Shown here: one piece after another, positions 16,306 through 25,886 of the stretch | How the letters are laid out: each line of letters starts with the position of its first letter | Position numbering within the stretch: position 1 is the stretch's first letter | NCBI GenBank assembly: GCA_020636835.1 | Contig: JACJXC010000008.1 | Location: 1-64,000, forward strand | Reading direction: 5' to 3' | From: Bacteroidales bacterium | Lineage (GTDB): Bacteria; Bacteroidota; Bacteroidia; Bacteroidales; Tenuifilaceae | DNA: 64,000 nucleotides | Made by a program: the position numbers and the translations under genes | The notes under the pieces: generated by a model | What the model was told of the DNA's origin: nothing | The model's database searches: none | What the model saw: only the letters and a program-made list of their open reading frames with translations

Positions 16306-17883
16306 ATGGCCGAAATAAAACCATCCGAGATTTCCGAGCTCATTAAAAACGAGCTCGAGAGCATTAACCAGAAAGCCAAATTCGAAGAGGTGGGTTTTGT
16401 GCTACAGGTTAGCGACGGAATTGCTCGTGTTTATGGGTTGAATAACGTAAAATCCAACGAACTGATCGAGTTCGACTCCGGGATTAAGGGAATTGTGCTT
16501 AACTTGGAGGAGGATAACGTGGGTGCTGTTCTTTTGGGCGATACCGAGCGCGTGAAGGAGGGCGATCGGGTTCGCAGCTTGGGCGAGATTGCTTCTATCA
16601 ACGTGGGCGATGGTTTGCTGGGCCGTGTGGTGAACACCCTGGGTGAACCTCTCGACGGAAAAGGCCCAATTGCCGGTAAGGTTTATAGCCTTGCTCTCGA
16701 ACGCAAAGCACCGGGTGTTATTTTCCGCCAGCCTGTTACCGAGCCGCTTCAAACCGGTATTAAAGCAATCGACTCTATGATTCCTATTGGACGTGGACAG
16801 CGCGAGTTGATCATCGGCGACAGGCAAACCGGCAAAACCGCCATTGCTATCGATACCATTATCAACCAACGTAACAACTTCCTTAAGGGCGATCCTGTTT
16901 ACTGTATATATGTTGCCATTGGGCAAAAGGGCTCCACCGTGGCCAGTATTGCGCATACCCTTGAACAGCATGGTGCTATGGACTATACCACCATTGTGGT
17001 TTCAACAGCTTCGGATCCCGCTGCCATGCAGTTTTATGCCCCCTTTGCGGGTGCTACCATTGGCGAGTATTTCCGCGATACGGGTCGTCACGCCCTCGTT
17101 GTTTACGACGATTTGTCCAAGCAGGCCGTTTCGTACCGCGAAGTGTCCCTGTTGCTTCGTCGTCCACCGGGACGCGAGGCCTATCCTGGCGATGTTTTTT
17201 ACCTCCACTCTCGCTTACTCGAGCGGGCTGCAAAGGTTATTGCTTCGGACGATATTGCTGCCAATATGAACGATTTACCCGAGTCGCTTAAACCAATAGT
17301 TAAGGGTGGCGGTTCCTTAACCGCACTACCAATTATCGAAACTCAGGCTGGCGACGTTTCGGCGTATATCCCCACCAACGTGATTTCCATTACCGATGGT
17401 CAGATCTTTTTGGAGTCGAACCTGTTTAACAACGGTGTGCGCCCTGCCATCAATGTGGGTATTTCGGTATCGCGGGTAGGAGGGAAGGCCCAGATTAAAT
17501 CCATGCGCAAGGTGGCCGGTACTCTTAAGCTCGATCAGGCTCAGTACCGCGAGTTGGAGGCCTTCTCCAAGTTCGGTTCCGATTTGGATGCTGCTACTCT
17601 GGCCGTTCTGGATAAGGGCTTGAAGAATGTTGAAATACTGAAACAGCCCCAATACCAGCCTTTACCTGTTGAGCAGCAGGTGGCCATAATTTTCTGTGGC
17701 ACTAAGGGTCTGCTAAAGAGTGTTCCGGTTAGAAGGGTTCGTGATTTTGAGAAGGACTTTTTGGAAAGGTGCCAGATTAAGTTGAAACCTGAGCTCGAAA
17801 GGATTGCTCAGGGCGATTTTTCCGATGAGATTGCCGATGCGCTTACCCTTTTGGCCGAGGAGGTTGCAAAAAATTATAAGTAA
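16306..17883 (+). CDS. atpA: F1Fo ATP synthase subunit alpha
   Basis: The 525-residue non-catalytic nucleotide-binding subunit of the F1 hexamer. The Walker A motif GDRQTGKTAIAI begins near residue 171; the arginine-finger region is the conserved stretch AINVGISVSRVGGKAQ. The N-terminal beta-barrel (GDGIARVYGLNNV by position; the sequence reads VSDGIARVYGL) and the C-terminal helical domain are complete. Its partner beta subunit gene is not here but 33 kb downstream. Confidence 0.98.
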   Translation: MAEIKPSEISELIKNELESINQKAKFEEVGFVLQVSDGIARVYGLNNVKSNELIEFDSGIKGIVLNLEEDNVGAVLLGDTERVKEGDRVRSLGEIASINVGDGLLGRVVNTLGEPLDGKGPIAGKVYSLALERKAPGVIFRQPVTEPLQTGIKAIDSMIPIGRGQRELIIGDRQTGKTAIAIDTIINQRNNFLKGDPVYCIYVAIGQKGSTVASIAHTLEQHGAMDYTTIVVSTASDPAAMQFYAPFAGATIGEYFRDTGRHALVVYDDLSKQAVSYREVSLLLRRPPGREAYPGDVFYLHSRLLERAAKVIASDDIAANMNDLPESLKPIVKGGGSLTALPIIETQAGDVSAYIPTNVISITDGQIFLESNLFNNGVRPAINVGISVSRVGGKAQIKSMRKVAGTLKLDQAQYRELEAFSKFGSDLDAATLAVLDKGLKNVEILKQPQYQPLPVEQQVAIIFCGTKGLLKSVPVRRVRDFEKDFLERCQIKLKPELERIAQGDFSDEIADALTLLAEEVAKNYK

Positions 17884-17889
17884 TTAGCA

Positions 17890-18768
17890 ATGTCGAACTT
17901 AAAGGAAATACGGACTAGGATCTCTTCGGTTACATCAACCAAGAAGATTACAAGCGCCATGAAAATGGTTTCCGCAGCCAAGTTTAAAAAGGCCCAGAAT
18001 AATCTCATTAAGTTTAGGCCATTTAACGAGCAGGTGCTGAACCTTGTAAGTTCAATTTCGTCCGATAAGATTTTACAGGGTGTTCCCTATGTTGGTTTCC
18101 GGAAGGAGATCCGCGAGGTGGCCATTCTGCTGGTTACTTCCAATAACAGCATGTGCGGTGCTTTCAACGCCAATATTTCAAAAATGGCCATGCAGGTTTA
18201 CGCCGATGCCAAGCGCCAACATCCCAAAGCGCATATTCAGTTCTACTGCTTGGGAAAAAAAGGCGAGGATATAGTCCGGCGTGCCAAACTACCCTACGAG
18301 TCGTTTAGCCATTCGTTTATCGATAAGCCCTCCGTGGTGTCAACCCGTACCATTTTCGAGAAATTTTTCGGTATGTATTGTTCCGGTAGGCTCGATAGGG
18401 TGTTTGTTGTTTACAACAAGTTTAGGAATGCAGCCAGTCAGGATCAAATATCCGAAACTTTATTACCCATAATAATTGCCAAGCCAACAGATAGTAAGTT
18501 GATTTTAAATAAACCAATTGTTGAGCCAAATCCCTTGGAATTGCTTAACCGCTTATTGCCTTACTATCTTCTGAATAAGCTTCACTCCGCAGTGTTGGAG
18601 AGCTCGGCGGCTGAGCATGGCGCCCGAATGACTGCTATGCACCAGGCCACTGAAAATGCTTCGGCGTTGCTGAGTAATTTAGTTCTCGACTATAATAAGG
18701 CTCGTCAGGCAGCTATTACTAACGAAATTTTGGAGATTGTTTCTGGTGCCAACGCACTGAAATCGTGA
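17890..18768 (+). CDS. atpG: F1Fo ATP synthase subunit gamma
   Basis: The rotor shaft. Both ends form the coiled coil: N-terminal LKEIRTRISSVTSTKKITSA and C-terminal ARMTAMHQATENASALLSNL. The central globular domain is present; 292 residues is normal. It is the last gene of this block: instead of atpD and atpC, a strong terminator follows. Confidence 0.97.
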   Translation: MSNLKEIRTRISSVTSTKKITSAMKMVSAAKFKKAQNNLIKFRPFNEQVLNLVSSISSDKILQGVPYVGFRKEIREVAILLVTSNNSMCGAFNANISKMAMQVYADAKRQHPKAHIQFYCLGKKGEDIVRRAKLPYESFSHSFIDKPSVVSTRTIFEKFFGMYCSGRLDRVFVVYNKFRNAASQDQISETLLPIIIAKPTDSKLILNKPIVEPNPLELLNRLLPYYLLNKLHSAVLESSAAEHGARMTAMHQATENASALLSNLVLDYNKARQAAITNEILEIVSGANALKS

Positions 18769-18800
18769 TTGTGAGAGGAGATATTTTTTTGGACAATACA

Positions 18801-18834
18801 AAAAAAGGAGGGTGATTTTTCACCCTCCTTTTTA
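18801..18834. terminator. Bidirectional intrinsic terminator after atpG
   Basis: A perfect 14-base-pair inverted repeat (5' arm 802-815 and 3' arm 820-833 of the 18 kb block, core GGAGGGTGA/TCACCCTCC, four-base loop) has A-runs on one side and T-runs on the other, so it can end transcripts from both atpG (+) and the convergent transporter gene (-). Its end overlaps the stop codon of the latter. Confidence 0.9.
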
Positions 18835-20559
18835 TTTAGGATTGTACCCCTTTGCTTTAACCGGTCGTTCTATTTCCGCCACCGCTTCGGATACGTTGAT
18901 GATGTAATCGCCCATCTTTTCGCAATCGTTGAATAGGTCGCTATACATAACCCCGGCCTGATATTTATACTTGTTGGCTTCCACATTCTTTATGTGATCC
19001 TCTTTAAGCATCTCGCGTAGGTTGTTTATCTGCTCCTCAATGTCGTAAACGGGGCCCATGTTGATATTCGGATCCTTTTGCCCATCAATCAGGTTCTGTT
19101 GCATTATCAAAAGAGCCTCATCAATTTTTTCAAACATCTTGTTCATGTTGTTCCGAATCTCCTGGCTGAACCAAATTTTTGCATCGCGTTTGTGTTTCAT
19201 GGTTCGGGCCAGGGCGTAATTGCTATCGGCCACGGATTCTATCTCGCTAATAATTCTGAAAAGGGCCTGCAGTTTACGCGAACTTTCGTCGCTTAGCTCG
19301 TAGGTTGATACCTTGTTTAGGTATGTGGCAATTTCTACTTCAACCCTGTCGCTTATGCCTTCGTATTTTTCAATTCGCTGGTAGATGTTGTCAAAGTCCT
19401 TATCGTTGGTTTCGTTAAAGAGCAGTTTCACAAAGCCGAACATCCTGATGGTTCTTTTGGCGAATATAATTGTTTCCTTATAGGCTTGCACCAACGAAAG
19501 TTCTGCCGTTGATAGCATCCCAATATTGATGTGTACCAGCCGGAACTCCTCTTCCTCTTCCTTTTTGGCGGGAACCATCCAGGTTACAATTTTCACAATG
19601 ATAGGCGTAAACCAAACCAGTAGGCCGGTATTTATCAGGTTAAAGCTGGTATGGAATATACTCAGGGCTATTGGCACGCTGTCGAGGCTTTCGTATGGCG
19701 ATACGCCGTTATGGTTTGCCATTAGGTTGGCAATTGTTTGGGTGTATGGGAAGAATATAATCAGCATCCAGAATACGCCCATTAAGTTGAAGATGAGGTG
19801 AGCCCTGGCCGCCCGTTTTGCCGATGCATTCCCTATTAGGGCGGCTATATTGGCTGTGATTGTGGTTCCGATGTTTTCGCCCAGTACCATGGCTGCTGCA
19901 ATTTCGAAGGTTATCCATCCCTGGCTGCACATAACCAGTGTAAGGGCCATGGTTGCACTCGACGACTGTATAACTATTGTAAGAAGCGATCCAATAAGTA
20001 GGAAAATGAATACCGATATGTAGCCCATGTTGGCGTAATTGGATAGGAAGGCGAACAGTTCGGGGCTTTGGTCGATACGGGGTACGGAGTTTTTAAGAAA
20101 GTCGAGCCCCATAAAGAGTAATGCGAATCCCACAATGAATTCGCCCCAATGCTTGAGCGATGCCTTTTTGGAAAATACCAATGGAAATCCAATACCCACC
20201 AGCGGAATGGCAATTAGCACGATGCTGAATTTGAATCCCAGTAGTGAGATTAGCCAAGCCGTAAAGGTTGTTCCGATGTTGGCTCCCATTATTACACCAA
20301 TGGATTGCACCAGCGTGAGCAAGCCGGCATTTACAAAGCTCACCACCATAACGGTTGTTGCCGACGACGATTGTATAACCATGGTTACCAACACTCCGGT
20401 AAGAATACCCATAAACCGGTTTGAGGTCATTGACGAGAGGATCGATCGCATTTTGTCGCCTGCTACCTTTTGTAGCGCTTCGCTCATCATCTTCATTCCG
20501 AATAGAAACAATCCCAGCGAACCCAAAAGGTTTAGAAAATCCAGTATGCCGTAATTCAT
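18832..20559 (-). CDS. Na+/phosphate cotransporter family protein with PhoU-like C-terminus
   Basis: A 575-residue transporter. The membrane part (residues ~1-325) contains the two inverted Na/Pi repeats with their QSSSAT motifs (QSSSATTVMVVSFVNAG near residue 63; QSSSATMALTLVMCSQG near residue 198). The C-terminal ~220 residues are a charged helical PhoU-like bundle (e.g. YEGISDRVEVEIATYLNKVS). It probably imports or exports phosphate with sodium. It is monocistronic here, between a shared terminator and its own promoter-like site. Confidence 0.92.
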   Translation of the reverse strand: MNYGILDFLNLLGSLGLFLFGMKMMSEALQKVAGDKMRSILSSMTSNRFMGILTGVLVTMVIQSSSATTVMVVSFVNAGLLTLVQSIGVIMGANIGTTFTAWLISLLGFKFSIVLIAIPLVGIGFPLVFSKKASLKHWGEFIVGFALLFMGLDFLKNSVPRIDQSPELFAFLSNYANMGYISVFIFLLIGSLLTIVIQSSSATMALTLVMCSQGWITFEIAAAMVLGENIGTTITANIAALIGNASAKRAARAHLIFNLMGVFWMLIIFFPYTQTIANLMANHNGVSPYESLDSVPIALSIFHTSFNLINTGLLVWFTPIIVKIVTWMVPAKKEEEEEFRLVHINIGMLSTAELSLVQAYKETIIFAKRTIRMFGFVKLLFNETNDKDFDNIYQRIEKYEGISDRVEVEIATYLNKVSTYELSDESSRKLQALFRIISEIESVADSNYALARTMKHKRDAKIWFSQEIRNNMNKMFEKIDEALLIMQQNLIDGQKDPNINMGPVYDIEEQINNLREMLKEDHIKNVEANKYKYQAGVMYSDLFNDCEKMGDYIINVSEAVAEIERPVKAKGYNPK

Positions 20560-20591
20560 AACGTGCTTTTTTGCTAATTAATTGAATTGTG

Positions 20592-20599
20592 CAAATTTA
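20592..20599 (-). promoter_or_regulatory. -7 element upstream of the Na/Pi transporter
   Basis: TAAATTTG on the minus strand, 33 bases upstream of the ATG at 20559, matches TANNTTTG. No clear -33 TTTG is found at the usual distance (TTTT occurs there). Confidence 0.4.
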
Positions 20600-20939
20600 A
20601 TGCGTTAGTCAATAAATAAAAATAAATAGCGGGTTTTACCCGATTTTTTCGTCCCCCTATTTTCTGTATTTATCAATTTCACCAATCGGTTTCTATGCCG
20701 GTTTTATTCACCGTTCATCGATTCGAATTGCTATTCTTTTAAATATGGGCTATATTCGTTGTTTGCTTTTTTGATATCTTTGGTGTTTTTTGTCTATTTT
20801 AAAATTCTTATTAATAGTTTAATACATTTAGTTAATGTAATAAATTGTTTATATTATTGATTTGCTTATACTTCTTTTTTTTGCAATATATCCTGTTTTT
20901 GAGTATATGTAACTAGTAGTCATCTATAGATTTTGAGAG
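20600..20939. other. AT-rich intergenic region between divergent transporters
   Basis: About 340 bases of low-GC sequence with many short T and A runs and no coding frame I can support. A TATCTTTG (20775-20782) on the plus strand matches the -7 consensus and could serve the exporter gene with a ~150-base leader, but no -33 partner is visible. Nothing else recognised. Confidence 0.4.
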
Positions 20940-23315
20940 ATGTTTCATAGTGTTGCCAAATTAATTTTAAGAGCGAGAGTTGCTTTTTTAGTTGTAATCA
21001 TATCGATTACACTTTTTATGGGATGGAAAGCGCAGTTCGTGAAGTTATCGTACAAGCCTACCCCGCTTCTTCCGCAAACCGATAGCGCGTTTATTGTGAA
21101 CGAGCGGATTAGTAAACTTTTCGGGAAGGGTGAGAATATTATGGTTATTGGTTTACAGGACAGTAACTTTTTTGCAACTCACCATATCCGAAGTTGGGCT
21201 AGCCTGGAGGAGCGTATACGAGCCGTTGATGGTGTTGAACAGGTTTTTTCTGCAATAGATGCTGTGAACCTGGAGAAGAATCAGGCAATCAAGAAGTTTG
21301 AGTCGCGCCGAATTTTTGATGTTACCGCTAGCGATCAGTGTCTCGATAGCGCATCCCGAGTTTTTCAGTCGCAGGTTTTTTATAAGGGGCTGCTCTACAA
21401 CCCCGACACTCAGGCATACTTAATGCTTATCACGCTTAATCGTGAGCGTATTACAAACAAAACGCGCATCAAGCTTATCGACGATATTGTTCACGAATGT
21501 AAGGTTTACGAAACCGAAACCTCTAAACCGTTGCGTTATTCCGGGTTACCCTACATACGGGTTACTGTGGGCGAAATGATTAAGTTTGAGATGTTCCTGT
21601 TTGTGGCCTTGGCCATACTGGTTACTACGCTCATCCTTCTGCTGCTCTTCCGTTCGTTTAAGATTGTTGCCATCTCCTTGCTGGTGGTTGGAACTGCTGT
21701 GATTTGGTGCTTGGGTTCAATTTCGTTATTTGGGTACGAGTTAACTCTTCTTACCGGGGTTGTACCTCCGTTGCTGATAATTATTGGCGTTCCCAATTGC
21801 ATCTATCTCATCAATAAATATCATCACGAGTTTTTCCATCATGGTAATCGGATAAAGGCTCTTTACCGGGTTATTATTCGTATAGGTAGTGCCACTTTGT
21901 TAACTAATCTTACCACGGCTGCGGGTTTTGCCACTTTTATTGTTACTAATACCCAAATTCTTAAGGAGTTTGGGGTTATTGCTTCAATCAATGTGGTGGG
22001 CATTTTTCTAATATCATTGGTGCTGATACCAATTATATTTAGTTATCTACCAAATCCCAACGCTCGTCATTTAAAGCATTTGTCTAATAAAGGGTTTAAA
22101 ACTGCATTAACCCGCGTTGTTACCACAACCCTTTATAGGCGTAAGCATATCTTCTATGTAGGTTTAGTATTTGTTGTGGTTGGTTTTATTGGCATATCGA
22201 GGATGAAGGCCAAGGGCTACATGGTCGACGATATTCCCCGTAAGCATCCTGTGTCGCGCGATCTGAAGTTTTTTGAAACTAACTTTACGGGCGTTATGCC
22301 ACTCGACATTATTTACGATTCGGGTCATCCCAATGGATACAGCAATGCCATCACATTCACCAAGATCGATATGCTTCAGGAGCGTCTTCAGAAGTACGAC
22401 GAGTTGTCGAACCCATTGTCTATCATCGAGGCTTCCAAATTTGCCCGTCAGGCCTATTTCAATGGCAACGAGGGGCAGTACCGGTTGCCCGGGGCATTCG
22501 AGCGAGCGTTTATCCTCTCGTACCTGCCCAAGAGCATTGGCATTAGCGATATGCTTGCCAAAATGGTCGATTCAACGGGTCGTTATGTGCGCATTACTTA
22601 CAACATGGCCGATGTGGGTTCCGTTAGAATGACCGAACTTTTCGATAGTATCCGGGCCGATATCGATACGGTTTTTCGCGATCAATCCAACCGGGTTGTT
22701 ATTGCCGGCGCAAGCGTGGTGTACTCAAGGGGAATCGATTACCTTATTCATAGCCTGTTCACCAGTTTGCTCCTGGCCGTGGTGTTTATATCAATTACCA
22801 TTGCATGGTTATTCCGTAAGGCTAAAATGGTTGCATTTGTAGTTGGTGTTAACATGATACCCCTTATACTTACTGCTGCTGCCATGGGATTTATCGGTAT
22901 TTACCTCAAGCCAAGTACTGTTATAGTGTTTAGTATTGCCTTTGGTATTGCGGTTGACAATTCGATACACTTCCTGTCGAAGTACAGGCAGGAGTTCCGG
23001 CGTACCAATCGGAATACAAAGGAATCGGTGGTTTATGCAATTCGCGAAACGGGTGTTAGCATGATATACACGTCCATCGTACTATTCTTTGGGTTTGGTG
23101 TTTTTGCTGCCTCTAATTTCGGTGGAACTCAGTCGTTGGGTCTGCTTGTTGCGCTAACACTGCTATCAGCAGTGCTGGTCAATCTATTTATACTCCCATC
23201 CATTCTGTTGCGGTTCGATCGGTTTTTGCCACTCTCGGAGGAGATTCCTGGAGAACCATCGCTCGAACTCTCTACAGGTTTTGAAGAAGACGAAGAAATT
23301 GAAAAACAGCATTAA
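20940..23315 (+). CDS. RND/MMPL-superfamily exporter
   Basis: A 791-residue protein with the duplicated RND layout: an N-terminal helix, a periplasmic loop (residues ~40-205), five or six membrane helices (~215-385), a second helix/loop (~400-610), and six more helices (~615-765). The proton-relay-type motif GIAVDNSIHFLSKYRQEFRR in the second half and the equivalent GVPNCIYLINKYHHEFFHHG in the first are visible; the first half has Asn where the second has Asp. Such proteins move lipids or hydrophobic molecules. The polyprenyl synthetase gene starts one base after its stop, which hints at an isoprenoid-derived cargo; this is inference. Confidence 0.87.
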   Translation: MFHSVAKLILRARVAFLVVIISITLFMGWKAQFVKLSYKPTPLLPQTDSAFIVNERISKLFGKGENIMVIGLQDSNFFATHHIRSWASLEERIRAVDGVEQVFSAIDAVNLEKNQAIKKFESRRIFDVTASDQCLDSASRVFQSQVFYKGLLYNPDTQAYLMLITLNRERITNKTRIKLIDDIVHECKVYETETSKPLRYSGLPYIRVTVGEMIKFEMFLFVALAILVTTLILLLLFRSFKIVAISLLVVGTAVIWCLGSISLFGYELTLLTGVVPPLLIIIGVPNCIYLINKYHHEFFHHGNRIKALYRVIIRIGSATLLTNLTTAAGFATFIVTNTQILKEFGVIASINVVGIFLISLVLIPIIFSYLPNPNARHLKHLSNKGFKTALTRVVTTTLYRRKHIFYVGLVFVVVGFIGISRMKAKGYMVDDIPRKHPVSRDLKFFETNFTGVMPLDIIYDSGHPNGYSNAITFTKIDMLQERLQKYDELSNPLSIIEASKFARQAYFNGNEGQYRLPGAFERAFILSYLPKSIGISDMLAKMVDSTGRYVRITYNMADVGSVRMTELFDSIRADIDTVFRDQSNRVVIAGASVVYSRGIDYLIHSLFTSLLLAVVFISITIAWLFRKAKMVAFVVGVNMIPLILTAAAMGFIGIYLKPSTVIVFSIAFGIAVDNSIHFLSKYRQEFRRTNRNTKESVVYAIRETGVSMIYTSIVLFFGFGVFAASNFGGTQSLGLLVALTLLSAVLVNLFILPSILLRFDRFLPLSEEIPGEPSLELSTGFEEDEEIEKQH

Positions 23316-23316
23316 T

Positions 23317-24291
23317 ATGTTCACTATCCAGCAGTTATCAGAGCTTATTTCAACCCAACTATTGAATAAATCATTCAATCAGGAGCCTAAAAACCTCTAT
23401 CAACCAATTAACTATATTTTAGGATTGGGCGGAAAACGTATTCGACCCACACTTACTCTGGCCGCTTGCAATTTGTTTTCCGATAGTGTTGACGAGGCCA
23501 TTGAACCAGCCATCGCCGTTGAGGTGTTCCATAATTTCACTCTTGTTCACGACGATATTATGGACAAGGCCGATATCCGTCGTGGAAAGCAGACCATCCA
23601 TAAGCGTTGGAACGAGAATACGGCCATCCTATCGGGCGATGCCATGACCATTATGGCTTATAAGTTTTTATCGGGTGTGAGTCCCGATAAGCTACCCCGT
23701 GTTCTCGAAATATTCAATTCCTTTGCCCTGGGAATATGCGAGGGGCAGCAGTACGATATGGATTTTGAGGCGATGAGTGATGTAACGCGCACCCAGTATA
23801 TCCGTATGATTGAGCTTAAAACTGCCGTTCTGCTCGAGGGTGCTTTACAAATTGGCGCAGTAATTGGTGGAGCCGGTGCAATGGATATTGATCGACTTGG
23901 TCGATTTGGCAACCGACTGGGTATTGCATTCCAACTTCAGGACGATTTGCTCGATGTTTATGGCGACACCCAGGTTTTCGGTAAAAATATTGGTGGCGAT
24001 ATTGTGGCCAATAAGAAAACTATTTTAACCATCGAAACACTTAGTTTACTTGATATTAAAAAGAAATCTGAATTCATGGCAATTATGAATGATTCAGAAA
24101 TGGATAATTCTACCAAAATTTCCTCAATCACCCTTTTGTACAACCAGTGTAATGTGAAGTCTGTAGTTGAGAGGCTTATCTCCGATTATTTTGCCCAGGC
24201 CATGAACGAGTTGCAATCTGTGTCGGTTCCCGATTCGCGTAAAGTTGGACTTAGGGATTTGTCGGATAGATTGATGAATCGAAATCATTAA
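23317..24291 (+). CDS. Polyprenyl (trans-isoprenyl) diphosphate synthase
   Basis: It condenses isopentenyl diphosphate with an allylic diphosphate to build long-chain prenyl diphosphates for quinones or carriers. Both aspartate-rich motifs are intact: LVHDDIMDKADIRRG (FARM) and FQLQDDLLDVYGD (SARM), with GGKRIRPTLTLAA upstream. I start at ATG 23317, immediately after the exporter stop, giving 324 residues, rather than at an in-frame TTG inside the upstream gene. Small residues before FARM suggest a long-chain product (probably octaprenyl), but chain length cannot be fixed from sequence. Confidence 0.93.
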   Translation: MFTIQQLSELISTQLLNKSFNQEPKNLYQPINYILGLGGKRIRPTLTLAACNLFSDSVDEAIEPAIAVEVFHNFTLVHDDIMDKADIRRGKQTIHKRWNENTAILSGDAMTIMAYKFLSGVSPDKLPRVLEIFNSFALGICEGQQYDMDFEAMSDVTRTQYIRMIELKTAVLLEGALQIGAVIGGAGAMDIDRLGRFGNRLGIAFQLQDDLLDVYGDTQVFGKNIGGDIVANKKTILTIETLSLLDIKKKSEFMAIMNDSEMDNSTKISSITLLYNQCNVKSVVERLISDYFAQAMNELQSVSVPDSRKVGLRDLSDRLMNRNH

Positions 24292-24415
24292 ACAGGTCAA
24301 TTTTACGCTCAGCGAAAAAAATTATTTACAATAACAATAAAATTATTAAAAGTTAGTGATGTTTGTTGGTAAAGTTTATTAAATTTATATGTAATTACCA
24401 CTAAATAACATTGCT

Positions 24416-25255
24416 ATGGAAAACAGGCCGATTAAGTACATAATTCCTTGGGATTTTACCCCGGTTGCCGAGAATGCCTTATTGTATGCCGTTCGTTTTT
24501 GTAAGTCGAGTACTGCGGTTAGCTTTATTGAGCTGGTTTATGTAATACAAACCGGTGGTTTATTCTCGAAAGGGAAGATGAGTGAGGCCGATGCCCGCGA
24601 TAGGTTTAAGGTAGATCAAAAACGTATTCTCGACGAGTACGGAATTGAGGTAAAAACCGTGATACTGGAGGGCAACATATTTGATACCATTACCGAGTAT
24701 GCCACCGAGTGCCAGGCCGATATGGTAATTATGGGCACACACGGTATTAAAGGTGTTCAAAAACTCACCGGTAGCTGGGCGCTCAAGGTGATTGCCGGTT
24801 CCGAAGTACCATTCCTTGTGGTTCAGGATAAACCCGTTCATCGCAATATTTTTGAGCACATGGTGCTACCCATTGATTTCCGCGACGAGGAGAAGGAGAA
24901 GATCCAGTGGGCCATTCAAATCGCATCGAGGTATGGTTCTAAAATCCATATCATTGTTCCCAACACTTTCGACTCCGGTGTGTTAAAGAAAATCAATTTT
25001 AACCTGGCCTTTGCAAAGAAACATATCGAGGGGTATAATATTGAGTCGGAGATACACAATGCCGCCAAGGGTAAGAGTTTTCAGGAGGAGATTGTGAATT
25101 TGGCTGTGGATATTGAGGCTGATGTTATTCTAATTATGACCACCCCCAACCTCGATTTCACCGATTACGTTTTTGGGGCACAGGAACAGTACATCATTGC
25201 CAATAACTCGAAAATTCCTGTGCTGTGTGTTAATCCGGGTACAATTAACCACTAG
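24416..25255 (+). CDS. Tandem universal stress protein
   Basis: A 279-residue cytoplasmic protein of two UspA domains (residues ~1-140 and ~145-279). The first ends in the nucleotide-binding signature MGTHGIKGVQKLTGSWALKV (G-2x-G-9x-G-S/T type). The second (VILIMTTPNLDFTDYVFGAQ) lacks the glycine pattern and probably does not bind ATP. Function is stress-related but not defined further. It is followed by a repeat-rich non-coding stretch. Confidence 0.9.
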   Translation: MENRPIKYIIPWDFTPVAENALLYAVRFCKSSTAVSFIELVYVIQTGGLFSKGKMSEADARDRFKVDQKRILDEYGIEVKTVILEGNIFDTITEYATECQADMVIMGTHGIKGVQKLTGSWALKVIAGSEVPFLVVQDKPVHRNIFEHMVLPIDFRDEEKEKIQWAIQIASRYGSKIHIIVPNTFDSGVLKKINFNLAFAKKHIEGYNIESEIHNAAKGKSFQEEIVNLAVDIEADVILIMTTPNLDFTDYVFGAQEQYIIANNSKIPVLCVNPGTINH

Positions 25256-25365
25256 TGGGATACACTTCAGTACAATAAAACAAGAACATACGCCGAGGAG
25301 CTGACTGCATTGTTATTAGAGCAAGGTGCTGACTATAACCCTAGGTTTTTGTTGTAATATTATAA

Positions 25366-25522
25366 TTCAACCCCTTCGGGGTTGTACCCAATAGTTTTGC
25401 CACAACACCCTGCATTTTATGCAGGGCTATTCAGATTCAACCCCTTCGGGGATGTAATTACTATTTACTCAGCTACCCCGGAATACATGCTTGGCTTTTC
25501 TGTATTCAATCCCTTGGGGATT
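25366..25522 (+). repeat. Composite hairpin repeats, cluster 1 (forward units)
   Basis: Three copies of a short A hairpin (consensus ATTCAACCCCTTCGGGGTTG) lie at 25366-25385, 25435-25455 and 25504-25522. Between the first two is a B hairpin at 25408-25426 (CCCTGCA/TGCAGGG, followed by CTATTC). This is the same A-B-A arrangement found around the transposase at 35.8 kb. No coding frame lies here. Confidence 0.75.
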
Positions 25523-25771
25523 ATTTTATAATTTTTGTATATCTGAATGGCTTTTGGGTAACCCAATAAAATTTTAGAATAGTTACCCCGCAATGAGTAA
25601 GCCCGTGTTCTGGTCTAACCCCAATATAAAAACTAGATTCCAAGTTCGCAGTGTTAGAATTTTATAGCCATTGGCTTTCCCGGATAATTAAATTTTTAAT
25701 ATAAATAACTAATGATATAACCCAGTAAAACAGTTCGATCTACAAGCTCTCCGAGTTTGAATGCGAATCGT

Positions 25772-25830
25772 CACGGGGTAACCCGTGGTAGAACGCTGTA
25801 ACGTTTTACAACCCCGCGAAGGGGTTGAAT
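25772..25830 (-). repeat. Composite hairpin repeats, cluster 1 (inverted end)
   Basis: A hairpin CACGGG/CCCGTG (25772-25787) precedes an inverted A copy (ACAACCCCGCGAAGGGGTTGAAT region, 25808-25830). With the forward copies at 25366-25522 it brackets ~250 bases of AT-rich DNA without a gene (25523-25771), as if an element had lost its centre. The rest of 25256-25886 shows nothing else. Confidence 0.6.
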
Positions 25831-25886
25831 TTTTATTTTTAAACAAATAATATATTGTTGATAAATAGCACTTTGGCTAGGCAAAA

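Noticed and set aside
16402..16971. 189-codon minus-strand open frame within atpA
   Set aside because: Antisense to a highly conserved gene; no signal of its own.
25366..25830. Possible CRISPR array
   Set aside because: The repeated units are short hairpins with irregular spacing and both orientations, no uniform spacers and no cas genes.
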